Both the position numbers and the translations under genes were made by a program. A stretch of DNA of 64,000 nt. It comes from RACS-047 sp031553855 (lineage in GTDB: Bacteria > Bacillota > Clostridia > Christensenellales > Pumilibacteraceae). The notes under the pieces were generated by a model, which was given only the letters and a program-made list of their open reading frames with translations, searched no databases and was not told the DNA's origin. The stretch spans positions 18,723 through 82,722 of the forward strand of contig JAVBKW010000002.1 in the NCBI GenBank assembly GCA_031553855.1. The letters run 5' to 3'. Below, piece by piece: positions 7,630-14,582 of the stretch (the stretch's first letter is position 1; each line of letters opens with the position of its first letter).

Positions 7630-9318
7630 ATGCTGAAAGCGTTATTATCTAAACTAAAAGACGCAGCCGTCGCCGCGCTTCCCATCGTCGCGTTAGTGAT
7701 AATTCTCTCGCTTGCCCTTCCGGGTATCAGGGACGATTATACTATGACAGCAGGCGGCAAAGAAATCTTTATGCCCGGCATAGACGGCTGGTACATAGGG
7801 CTTTTTGCTGTCGGCGCGGTGCTGCTCGTAATAGGCATGGCTTTTTTCACGCTCGGCGCGGACGTAGCCATGATGCCTATCGGCAACGATATAGGCGCAA
7901 TGCTTTCAAAAAAACCTAAAAACAGGATATGGTTCGTAATTTTAGTCGCGCTCGTCATCGGTTTTGTCATAACCATCGCCGAGCCGGACCTGATATTTTT
8001 GGCAGATCAGTTAAAATCTAAAGCCGTAATATATATAGTCGCCGTGGGAGTGGGCCTAAGCGTAGTTATTTCAGTTTTAAGAACGCTTTTGAAAATCAAG
8101 CTTAAATACGTGCTTTTCTGCGCCTACTTTGCCGCTTTTGCGCTTGCCGGGATAATCACGTTCGTAAATCCGGAATTTTTGGCCGTTTCGTTCGATTCGG
8201 GCGGTATAACGACGGGGCCGATAACCGTTCCTTTCCTTATGGCGCTGGGAATAGGTATCGCGTCGGTGCGCGGCTCGAAAAATCAGGACGACAGCTTCGG
8301 AATGGTCGCGCTATGCACTATAGGGCCGGTTATAGCAATGCTTATACTCGGGCTTAGCGGCGCAGTTTCGGTAACTGCCCCCGCGACAGAGCCGATGCTT
8401 ATCAGCAGCGTTTCCGGAATTTTTACCGCGTTCGGCAAGGGGCTGCTTGCACAGATGTCGGACGTAGGAGTCGCGCTGCTGCCGATAGCCGCGGTATTTA
8501 TCATTTTCCAAATCACCGATCTTAAGCTTCCCCGCCGTCAGGTTTTAAGGATAGCTATCGGTATTGTTTACACATTTATCGGGCTTACCGTATTTTTGGC
8601 GGCGGTCAACGTCGGCTTCACGCCTATAGGAAAAATGCTCGGCAGCTTTCTGGGGATGCAAAAATACAGGTACGTGCTTGTGCCGCTGGGCGTGCTTATG
8701 GGCTTTTTGATAGTGCTTGCCGAGCCCGCGATACACGTTCTCAATAAACAAGTCGAGGAAATCACCGGCGGCGCGATATCGCGCAAAATGATGCTGGTAA
8801 CGCTCTGCTTAGGCATAGCAATCGCGGTGGGGCTTGCGATGCTGAGGGTGGTGAGCGGCATAAGTATTTGGTATTTCCTTATTCCGGTTTATGGGCTGTC
8901 GTTGATATTGATGTTTTTTGTGCCGTCACTATTTGCAAATATCGCGTTCGATTCCGGCGGAGTCGCATCCGGGCCGATGACCGCAACGTTTTTATTGCCG
9001 TTTGCAACCGGCGCCTGCGCGGCAATCGGCGGAAACATACTCACCGACGCTTTCGGAATGGCAGCTTTCGTTTCAATGATGCCGCTGCTTTTGATCCAGC
9101 TTGTGGGGCTTGTGTTCAAGCTCAAGACCAAGCACATCAACCGCACCGCTCTTGCTACGGCCGTCCATACGGCGGAGGAGGAGCTGGGCTTGCCAGCTAT
9201 AGCAGAAACCGCCGACTTCGATACGGAAGTATTCCCGGATAAGGGCAAGGGCGAGGGAGTTTCAGATTATTTACCCGATTCAGGCGATACCGCCGATACG
9301 GTGGACTTCGACGAATAA
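7630..9318 (+). CDS. DUF1538 integral membrane protein (duplicated domain)
   Basis: The 562-residue protein is two copies of a roughly 240-residue membrane domain: GWYIGLFAVGAVLLVIGMAFFTLGADVAMMPIGNDIGA and later FSIPIGKMLGSFLG-like segments, with the twin motifs SFDSGGITTGPITVPFLMALGIG and AFDSGGVASGPMTATFLLPFATG about 240 residues apart. These DSGGxxxGP motifs mark the DUF1538 family of predicted transporters. About 14 membrane segments are likely, and the acidic C-tail (DTADTVDFDE) is cytoplasmic. Two small PII-like genes follow at once, as is often seen for this family, so they probably gate or sense for it. The transported substrate is unknown. Confidence 0.85.
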   Translation: MLKALLSKLKDAAVAALPIVALVIILSLALPGIRDDYTMTAGGKEIFMPGIDGWYIGLFAVGAVLLVIGMAFFTLGADVAMMPIGNDIGAMLSKKPKNRIWFVILVALVIGFVITIAEPDLIFLADQLKSKAVIYIVAVGVGLSVVISVLRTLLKIKLKYVLFCAYFAAFALAGIITFVNPEFLAVSFDSGGITTGPITVPFLMALGIGIASVRGSKNQDDSFGMVALCTIGPVIAMLILGLSGAVSVTAPATEPMLISSVSGIFTAFGKGLLAQMSDVGVALLPIAAVFIIFQITDLKLPRRQVLRIAIGIVYTFIGLTVFLAAVNVGFTPIGKMLGSFLGMQKYRYVLVPLGVLMGFLIVLAEPAIHVLNKQVEEITGGAISRKMMLVTLCLGIAIAVGLAMLRVVSGISIWYFLIPVYGLSLILMFFVPSLFANIAFDSGGVASGPMTATFLLPFATGACAAIGGNILTDAFGMAAFVSMMPLLLIQLVGLVFKLKTKHINRTALATAVHTAEEELGLPAIAETADFDTEVFPDKGKGEGVSDYLPDSGDTADTVDFDE

Positions 9319-9417
9319 AATAGCAAGCCTACGCGGACTTGCCAAAAATTAAGCAGCTTTCAAGAAAATGCCGCAACAGGTTTTTGAAGCTAAGTTAGTT
9401 TAAACAGGAGAAAAAAG

Positions 9418-9774
9418 ATGCATACCGATATTATACCGCCAAAGCTTGTGACCGTCATTACCGACAGGACGCACGGCAAAAAGGTAATAACTCTTTTGAA
9501 CGGCAGCGGATTCCATATCCATACCGCATTTTTAGGGCACGGCACCGCGCCGAGCGATATTTCGGCGATGTTCTCGCTCGGAGAGCGCGATAAGGTCATT
9601 CTGGCTCTGCCGGTAGCGCAGGACAAAATCTGCGCGCTCTTTGATACTCTGAAAAACGAGCTTAATATCGGCCGCGGCGCGGGAATAGCGTTCGCCTCGC
9701 CTATAAACAGCGTTTCAAATATGGAAGTCGTTAAATTTTTGATGGGTCTTAATAATAAGGAGTGTTTAAAATGA
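9418..9774 (+). CDS. PII-like regulatory protein, first of a pair
   Basis: A 118-residue soluble protein (PKLVTVITDRTHGKKVITLLNGSGFHIHTAFLGHGTAPSD ... FSLGERDKVILALPVAQ) with the beta-alpha-beta ferredoxin-like pattern of PII-type proteins and the recurring GxGTA segment. AGGAG lies eight bases before the ATG. It sits 99 bases after the DUF1538 membrane protein, and its TGA overlaps the ATG of a second PII-like gene (ATGA). By analogy with GlnB-AmtB, it probably binds a small ligand and contacts the membrane protein; this is inference. It lacks the classic GlnB T-loop Tyr. Confidence 0.65.
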   Translation: MHTDIIPPKLVTVITDRTHGKKVITLLNGSGFHIHTAFLGHGTAPSDISAMFSLGERDKVILALPVAQDKICALFDTLKNELNIGRGAGIAFASPINSVSNMEVVKFLMGLNNKECLK

Positions 9775-10118
9775 ATAAAGAGGGTTGTTCCGTTATATAT
9801 ACGATAGTGAATAAGGGCTATTCCGACGACGTCGTTATCGCCGCGCGCGAGGCCGGAGCCAAGGGCGCAACTATTATCAACGCGCGCGGGACGGGGGATA
9901 TAGAGTCGGAAAAGTTTTTCGGAGTGTCGATCGAGCCGGAAAAAGAAATCGTACTCATCCTCACCGAAAACGCTTTCCGCCACGACATTATGATGGCCGT
10001 CTATAAAAAAACCGGCCTTGTTACGTCGGCCAACGGTTTTTCGTTTGCCGTACCCGTCGACGAAGTGTTGTCGCCCGGCTTTGAGTATATAGATGAAAAA
10101 GAGGATAAAAAAGCTTAA
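9771..10118 (+). CDS. PII-like regulatory protein, second of the pair
   Basis: About 115 residues. The stretch VIYTIVNKGYSDDVVIAAREAGAKGATIINARGTGD is a recognisable PII-like N-terminus, in which GATIINARGTG lies where GlnB-type proteins start the T-loop. The C-terminus FAVPVDEVLSPGF matches the end of the fold, followed by a charged tail. The start at 9771 is set by AAGGAG and by the ATGA overlap with the preceding gene; an ATG nine bases upstream has no good spacing. Together with its partner and the DUF1538 protein it forms a three-gene unit. Confidence 0.7.
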   Translation: MNKEGCSVIYTIVNKGYSDDVVIAAREAGAKGATIINARGTGDIESEKFFGVSIEPEKEIVLILTENAFRHDIMMAVYKKTGLVTSANGFSFAVPVDEVLSPGFEYIDEKEDKKA

Positions 10119-10157
10119 AGCAGGGTAAAGTTAACTTTTTTAAAGGAGTGAGCGGCA

Positions 10158-10496
10158 ATGGACATTGTTAAGGATTTTACGGGCGCAAAACTGCCTGCGG
10201 GTACGATACGCCATATTGTAATGTGGAAGCTAAAAGGAGAAAATAAAGAGGAAAACGCAAAGCAGATCAAAGAGAGGCTTGAAGGGCTTGTGGGCAAAAT
10301 TGACGGGCTTATCAGCGCGGCGGTCTATCCTGATATGACAGGCGGGAGCGAGGGTAACTTCGATTTGTGCCTCGATTCGCTGTTTGTAAATTACGGCGCG
10401 CTTGAAAAATACAAGGTGCATCCGCTGCACGCGGCGATTTCGGAGTTTGTCAAAAACGTAAGGACCGACCGCAAATGTGTGGATTTTGAGGTTTGA
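10158..10496 (+). CDS. Dabb (stress-responsive A/B barrel) domain protein
   Basis: A 112-residue protein whose core (IRHIVMWKLKGENKEENAKQIKERLEGLVGKIDGLISAAVYPDM...FDLCLDSLFVNYGALEKYKVHPLHAAISEFV) is a Dabb dimeric alpha-beta barrel: the invariant H-x-V-x-x-x-K start and the YxxHPxH end are present. Members are small dimers, some with enzymatic and some with unknown roles. AAAGGAG precedes the ATG. It follows the PII-like pair by 39 bases and may share its transcript. Confidence 0.8.
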   Translation: MDIVKDFTGAKLPAGTIRHIVMWKLKGENKEENAKQIKERLEGLVGKIDGLISAAVYPDMTGGSEGNFDLCLDSLFVNYGALEKYKVHPLHAAISEFVKNVRTDRKCVDFEV

Positions 10497-10555
10497 GCCG
10501 TTTTTAACTTTTTAATGCGCTTATTTTTCTAAAACTGTTATTTTACCAAAAAGCA

Positions 10556-10609
10556 TTGACTAAAAAACTAAAAGCTTTTATAATAGTATGAGTTGATTTG
10601 ATTATCAAA
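10556..10609 (+). promoter_or_regulatory. acp promoter with FabT-like operator
   Basis: TTGACT (10556-10561), 17-nt spacer and TATAAT (10579-10584) make a near-consensus promoter. Twelve bases further lies TTTGATTATCAAA (10597-10609), a perfect palindrome matching the box bound by FabT, the MarR-family repressor of fatty-acid synthesis genes in streptococci and relatives. Its place over the early transcribed region fits repression. Confidence 0.7.
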
Positions 10610-10636
10610 CTAAATAATTATATGAGGTTTTAAAAT

Positions 10637-10861
10637 ATGGATATGATCAAGGAAATGGAAAAAATCATAAGCGACTATAAAGGCAAGGCCGTCACCGTTA
10701 CAGAAACGACTACTTTTGACGAGCTTGGTTTTGATTCGCTCGACACAGTCGATCTTATGATGCAGGTTGAGGAAAAATACGGCATCGCATTCGACGATGA
10801 TATGCAGATCACCACTCTCGGCGAGCTTGCTAAAAAAATCGGCGAGCTTATAAAAAAATAG
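10637..10861 (+). CDS. acpP: Acyl carrier protein
   Basis: A 74-residue acidic helical protein with the phosphopantetheine site GFDSLDTVDLMM (Ser34) and the family ending FDDDMQITTLGELAKKIGELI. The holo-form carries fatty acyl chains as thioesters in the cytoplasm. GAGG lies before the ATG. It stands alone, with no other fab gene beside it, behind a strong promoter and FabT-like operator. The Sfp-type transferase at 23.9 kb could load it, though housekeeping ACPs usually use AcpS. ACP for a secondary pathway is possible but the single-gene context and operator favour lipid synthesis. Confidence 0.85.
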   Translation: MDMIKEMEKIISDYKGKAVTVTETTTFDELGFDSLDTVDLMMQVEEKYGIAFDDDMQITTLGELAKKIGELIKK

Positions 10862-10999
10862 CCGGTCAATATCGGGGCGCTAAACAATAAGGTTTTTACA
10901 TAATCATAAGGCGTCCGTGAAAATCAGTTAAAAAACGGGTCTGCTTTGCGGGAGTTTTCTTGCGGCAGCCCCTTTTTCTTACGCTATGTTTTTTAGTAA
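10862..10999 (+). terminator. Probable terminator after acp
   Basis: Around 10935-10980 an imperfect stem (GGGTCTGC near 10937 with GCAGCCCC near 10964) is followed by TTTTTCTT. The stem has mismatches, so this is a weaker call than the others in the window. Confidence 0.35.
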
Positions 11000-11043
11000 A
11001 ATTTACGCGTCGGCAAAAGCCCCGACAGCATACAAAGGAGAAA
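10992..11043 (+). repeat. Shared leader module, copy 1 (hairpin plus Shine-Dalgarno)
   Basis: The leader of the AlkD-type gene reads TTAGTAAAATTTACGCGTC, then GGCAAAAGCCCCGAC, then AGCATACAAAGGAG. It matches base for base over most of its length the leaders at 34088-34133 and 56011-56055 before two unrelated genes. The hairpin GTCGGC/GCCCCGAC is less perfect here than in copy 3. The module supplies the ribosome site. Confidence 0.75.
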
Positions 11044-11048
11044 ATGAT

Positions 11049-11729
11049 ATGACTCAGCAGCAAGCCCTTCAGCTTTTAAAGCAAGCCGCAGAAAGCGATT
11101 ACAAAAATTTTAACGACAAGCTTATCAACACAAAGCTTGAAACCCTTGGCGTACGGATTCCGGATTTAAGGAAAATTGCAGACAAAATCGCAAAGGAGCC
11201 CGGTGATTATTTTGAAACGGCGGACCCGGTAAACTACGAGGAGGTAATGCTTTACGGCATTGCTTTGGCAAAGACGAAAATGCCGCCGGAGGAAAAATTC
11301 AGTAAGCTTTCTTTTATAATTGAAAAGTTTGATAATTGGGCGCACGTAGACTGCGTCATTTCGTCTTTTAAGGAGTTTAAGAAAAATACGGAGCGCGCGC
11401 TTGAGTATTTTTCGCAATTTCTTAACGACCCCGGAGAATTTAAAAAACGCTGCCTGGTAGTGTTTTTGATGGATTTTTGTTTAAGCGATGAATTTGTAGA
11501 TAAAGCCGCGGAGCTGTTTGTCAAGATCCCGCAGGGGCAGTACTACACCGATATGGGCCTGGCGTGGGCGGTGTCGGTGGGCCTTGTTAAGCAGTACGAA
11601 AAATTTGAAGCGTTGCTTGTAAATAAGGCCTTTACGCCGTTCGTACATAATAAATCGATACAAAAAGCCGTCGAAAGCTACCGCATAAGCGACGAAGCAA
11701 AAGCACATTTGCGCTCGTTGAAAATATAA
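11049..11729 (+). CDS. DNA alkylation repair protein (AlkD-like glycosylase)
   Basis: A 226-residue all-helical HEAT-repeat protein of the AlkD family, which removes alkylated purines such as 3-methyladenine and 7-methylguanine. The active-site elements are visible: Trp and Asp in NWAHVD (equivalent to Trp109/Asp113 of Bacillus cereus AlkD) and Trp in GLAWAVS (equivalent to Trp187). I start at 11049 (MTQQQALQLL), nine bases after AAAGGAG in the shared leader module; a longer frame from 10986 would translate the leader itself. Monocistronic. Confidence 0.9.
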   Translation: MTQQQALQLLKQAAESDYKNFNDKLINTKLETLGVRIPDLRKIADKIAKEPGDYFETADPVNYEEVMLYGIALAKTKMPPEEKFSKLSFIIEKFDNWAHVDCVISSFKEFKKNTERALEYFSQFLNDPGEFKKRCLVVFLMDFCLSDEFVDKAAELFVKIPQGQYYTDMGLAWAVSVGLVKQYEKFEALLVNKAFTPFVHNKSIQKAVESYRISDEAKAHLRSLKI

Positions 11730-11797
11730 TTTTAACGGTCTGCCGCCCTTGTGTGCCGCGAATTTTTAAAAAATGGAGAAAGTTAAAAAAATCGGTA

Positions 11798-11827
11798 TTG
11801 ACTAATCTTTAAGCAGTAGTATATAAT
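11798..11827 (+). promoter_or_regulatory. Promoter of the acidic hypothetical gene
   Basis: TTGACT (11798-11803), an 18-nt spacer and TATAAT (11822-11827) precede the TTG start at 11861, with GAGGTGATC as an exceptionally long anti-16S match. Confidence 0.65.
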
Positions 11828-11860
11828 AATAGTATACAATACTATATGAGGTGATCGGTT

Positions 11861-12310
11861 TTGTTTGAAGACGATTATAAAGAGAACAATTATATAAGCT
11901 CCGATTATGAGGATGAGGACGAGGACGAATTCGGAGGTTACTCCATCGTTGACGCCAGCGGAGCCGATATAAGCGAAATAAAAAAAATATATAAAAAGGC
12001 AGTCGAGGAAGACGAGCCTACTATTGCCACGCCTATCCCCGAAAACGAGCAGACAGTTATTATTGAAAACGTTTCTTTCATTTTGCCTAAAACCGGCCGT
12101 CAGCTTAGCTTAAAGCTTAGCGCAGCCCAAGGTGAGGTCTGGGACAAAAAAATCAAGGTCGGCGAGCTAAAAGCTGCGTTTGTGAAAAAATTATATGAAA
12201 CAAGAGCCGGGCAGTTCGCGCGCGTGTTTATGCATAGTGACGTCGCGCCTGTGATGGTCCGGCTGGTTTTCACCGATAAGCCCGAAGACGGCGCCGTCGA
12301 AATAGTTTAA
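11861..12310 (+). CDS. Acidic hypothetical protein
   Basis: 149 residues. The first 65 are strongly acidic and probably disordered (EDDYKENNYISSDYEDEDEDEFGG); residues about 68-149 look folded, with alternating strands (QTVIIENVSFILPK, QLSLKLSAAQG, VKKLYETRAGQFARVFMHS, PVMVRLVF). No known family. TTG start chosen because GAGGTGATC ends six bases before it and no ATG lies near. No signal peptide or membrane segment. Own promoter; no operon partner. Confidence 0.6.
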   Translation: MFEDDYKENNYISSDYEDEDEDEFGGYSIVDASGADISEIKKIYKKAVEEDEPTIATPIPENEQTVIIENVSFILPKTGRQLSLKLSAAQGEVWDKKIKVGELKAAFVKKLYETRAGQFARVFMHSDVAPVMVRLVFTDKPEDGAVEIV

Positions 12311-12398
12311 GGAAACTTTGCCTCAAGATTCAGGCTGTTTTCTTAATCATTTCCTAAAGCAAAACTGTGATTCCAGAAGCAAAAATGCTTGCTTGCAA

Positions 12399-12503
12399 GG
12401 GCATTTTTGCGCCACCGACAAAGGTGCATACCCCGTGCTTTAGCGTAAGAAGGCGCCAAAGGCGCGAGGTACAGGATTTATCCTGCGGTATGAATACCCT
12501 TTA
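12399..12503 (-). repeat. Cloverleaf-like structured repeat, copy B
   Basis: Read on the minus strand, AAAGGGT..ATACC at the start pairs with GGTAT..ACCTTT at the end, enclosing hairpins GCAGGAT/ATCCTGT, GCGCC/GGCGC and a third weak arm ending ACGGGGTATG. It is about 85% identical to the plus-strand copy at 50811-50917, including the tail GTCGGTGGCGCAAAAATGCCC. It lies just upstream of the IS200-type element, whose right-end hairpin resembles the third arm. Confidence 0.75.
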
Positions 12504-12640
12504 TTGGAGTCCAATTAATTTTAAGCACAGTCTTGTAAAAGCCCGCGTATTTCTGCATCCGTTGTCCTGCCGGTCAAAATTTGCAATCATTTTTAATCTC
12601 TCCGGGTTAATTCCCCGATGTTTACATCGGACTGCTTAGT

Positions 12641-12710
12641 GTGATATAATAAGACTGAAATGAGCGAGTATATGCACAAATCCCATAATGTATCAGTCTT
12701 ATTATATCAC
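12641..12710 (+). promoter_or_regulatory. 18-bp inverted repeat across the transposase start codon
   Basis: GTGATATAATAAGACTGA (12641-12658) is the exact complement of codons 12-17 of the transposase (12693-12710). In the mRNA this would close a 34-nt loop holding the ATG at 12660. It should block translation; IS200 elements are known to repress their own transposase by leader structure. Confidence 0.7.
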
Positions 12711-13106
12711 TACGTTTGTCCGGCGAAGTACAGGCGAGTAATTTTCGATTGCGACATAGAGAAAACGTTGGTAGAAACGTGCCTCGAGATATCCAAACGG
12801 TACGAAATAAATTTCCTTGAGATAGGCACGGACAAGGATTACGTTCACTTTTTGGTGCAGTCAGTACCAACAATGTCGCCGATGCAGATTGTAAAGATAA
12901 TTAAAGGCGTGACGAGTAGAGAGATATTTAGACTGCATCCAGAAGTGAAGCGTGCGCTATGGGGCGGAAATTTATGGAGTGCCGGATATTTCGTAGGCAC
13001 GGTTGGAAAAAACGGAAATGAGTCGCAAATCAAAAATTACGTGAGAGAGCAGGGAAAGGAATATACCACAAAACACAGAGGTCAAATTACGATGTTTGAT
13101 CTATGA
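12660..13106 (+). CDS. tnpA: IS200-type Y1 transposase, first His of the HUH motif replaced
   Basis: 148 residues, the usual IS200 length. The N-terminus MSEYMHKSHNVSVLLYHYV, the segment LEIGTDKDYVHFLVQSVP and the catalytic Tyr region LWSAGYFVGTVG identify the family. In related proteins the metal-binding motif is DHVHFL; here it is DYVHFL, so the first His is Tyr (TAC for CAC, one base change). This should weaken or abolish metal binding. No ribosome site is seen upstream, and an inverted repeat hides the start codon. Probably inactive or very weakly expressed. Confidence 0.85.
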   Translation: MSEYMHKSHNVSVLLYHYVCPAKYRRVIFDCDIEKTLVETCLEISKRYEINFLEIGTDKDYVHFLVQSVPTMSPMQIVKIIKGVTSREIFRLHPEVKRALWGGNLWSAGYFVGTVGKNGNESQIKNYVREQGKEYTTKHRGQITMFDL

Positions 13107-13193
13107 GCCGGGCAAACAGATACCCCGCACTTCAGTGCGGGTGAGAATTCATTATGTAGATTTTTAAAAATTTATTTTTTGGAGAGACAAAAA

Positions 13194-13648
13194 GTGAAAA
13201 AGAGAACAGCATTATTTTCGGGAATCTTGATCTGTTTAGTTTTGTTAGCCGGTATATTTAATTTATGTCGGCTAACGGACTCAGTGCCCAAGCGGCACAA
13301 GACTTAGATCAAAGAAGAAAACAATATACCGATTCAGATTACCTTGTTGACGGAAGCGGTAAAACAATTCGGAATTATCGAACGCAATTATATACTAGCG
13401 GTGTTGAAGTCAATTTTGGCAAGAAAACTTTAAAAGTTACCACTGACGATCCTATCATACATATTATTCCCGAAGAAGAGTTCGCAGTTATTGGTTTCAG
13501 AACATTTGTAGGAAAAGAATATGGCTATGTTATGGAAACTTGGAAAGATCATTATACCCCGAGCATAATACGCTCCACGGTAATGGTAATAGATATTACT
13601 TCTTATTGGAGTGCAAAAGCTGCCTATAACTTTTCAATCAGCCCGTAA
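13194..13648 (+). pseudogene. Small secreted hypothetical protein, frameshifted after its signal peptide
   Basis: GTG at 13194, eight bases after GGAGAG, opens a clear signal peptide (KKRTALFSGILICLVLLAGIF) but that frame stops after about 36 codons. From ATG 13265 another frame continues with what looks like the mature protein (SANGLSAQAAQDLDQRRKQY ... AAYNFSISP, 127 residues). One base gained or lost near 13255-13265 would join them. The mature part is unknown to me. Either a real frameshift or a base error; without the repair the body would stay in the cytoplasm. Confidence 0.55.
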
Positions 13649-13658
13649 ACGAGCAGTG

Positions 13659-13718
13659 ATACGAGGGGGCGGGGAACTTGTGTTAACTTATACGAGGGGG
13701 GCGGGGAACTTGTGTTAA
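13659..13718. repeat. Tandem G-rich repeat (2 x about 29 bp)
   Basis: ATACGAGGGGGCGGGGAACT and following TGTGTTAA occur twice (13659-13686 and 13690-13718), the second with one more G. Two G-tracts per unit mean four close G-runs on this strand. Confidence 0.7.
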
Positions 13719-13856
13719 GAAATAATTAAGATTGATAGTTAACTTTTCTAGGCCTGAAAAACAGTGATTTATTAATACAAATACGCTTGCCCCATTTGTT
13801 GTTTGTTCATTTGTTACAAATCCACCGAATAAACTGGTGGAAAGGGAGGACATTTT

Positions 13857-14558
13857 ATGTTCAAAAAGTTTATAGGAATGGCGGTCGCAGCAATGCTGTT
13901 ACTTGGTGTTTTTGGGCTCACGGCTTGCAATTCGCCAGAAAAAATAGAGATGGGTTTTGGCGGCAGAGGTGTAGCCGGAAAGTTTAACAATTTTTTTTGT
14001 GGTGCAAAGAGCGAAAATGTCGTTTTTGATGTAAATGAAATCAACATAGATTTTTATTTCGGTTGGGCAAACATACGACTTTCAAATGTCAACGGAATTT
14101 CTAATAGTACGCCAGATTGGACTGAGATACCTGCTGGATATGAACGAGTCGCAATTGCGGCGTATTTTTATGGATATAATGGCATTGAGTCAGAGCAAAT
14201 TTCGGAAAACGAAAACAGTTTTATAGATTATCGTAATATTGAAAACCGTTACTTTATTAAAGAGTTTGCGCCTGATGATTTTTTTACTGATAAATATAAG
14301 GCAACATTTACATCCAGTGGACTTTTTGGAAGCAATAAGAAAACAGAATTTAATTATTATGAGAGCATGAAAATTCCAAGTGATATTCTGAGTTGCGAAA
14401 GCGGGAGTTTCTATTTTGGAATAATTGATATTTTGTTTTCACAAGAAAAAAACCACTACATTTTTGGTTATCAAAGAACATTATGGGATGATGTTCGATT
14501 TAGATACGAACAAAAAGGCAATGGACAAATAACAATAAAAGGTTATGCACAAAAATAA
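13857..14558 (+). CDS. Hypothetical lipoprotein
   Basis: 233 residues. The N-terminus MFKKFIGMAVAAMLLLGVFGLTAC is a type II signal peptide with lipobox LTAC, so the protein should be tethered to the outer face of the membrane. The rest is rich in Phe, Tyr and Asn and matches no family I know. GGGAGG lies ahead of the ATG. It ends 24 bases before the large metallopeptidase/LRR gene and probably shares its transcript, so it may help anchor, fold or protect that protein (inference). Confidence 0.7.
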   Translation: MFKKFIGMAVAAMLLLGVFGLTACNSPEKIEMGFGGRGVAGKFNNFFCGAKSENVVFDVNEINIDFYFGWANIRLSNVNGISNSTPDWTEIPAGYERVAIAAYFYGYNGIESEQISENENSFIDYRNIENRYFIKEFAPDDFFTDKYKATFTSSGLFGSNKKTEFNYYESMKIPSDILSCESGSFYFGIIDILFSQEKNHYIFGYQRTLWDDVRFRYEQKGNGQITIKGYAQK

Positions 14559-14582
14559 GACCAAATAAAGGGGAAACGGTTT

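Larger units (their letters stand above)
12605..13145 (+). mobile_element. IS200-type (IS200/IS605) insertion sequence
   Basis: A single transposase gene flanked by subterminal hairpins typical of the family instead of inverted repeats: left CCGATGT-tt-ACATCGG (12615-12630) and right CCCGCACT-tc-AGTGCGGG (13124-13141). Such hairpins are bound by the Y1 transposase. Exact ends are not fixed because these elements make no target duplication. Confidence 0.75.

Noticed and set aside
8868..9248. Long alternative frames on both strands inside the DUF1538 gene
   Set aside because: Shadows of a high-GC coding region; compositions rich in Arg, Pro and Ser and no start signals.
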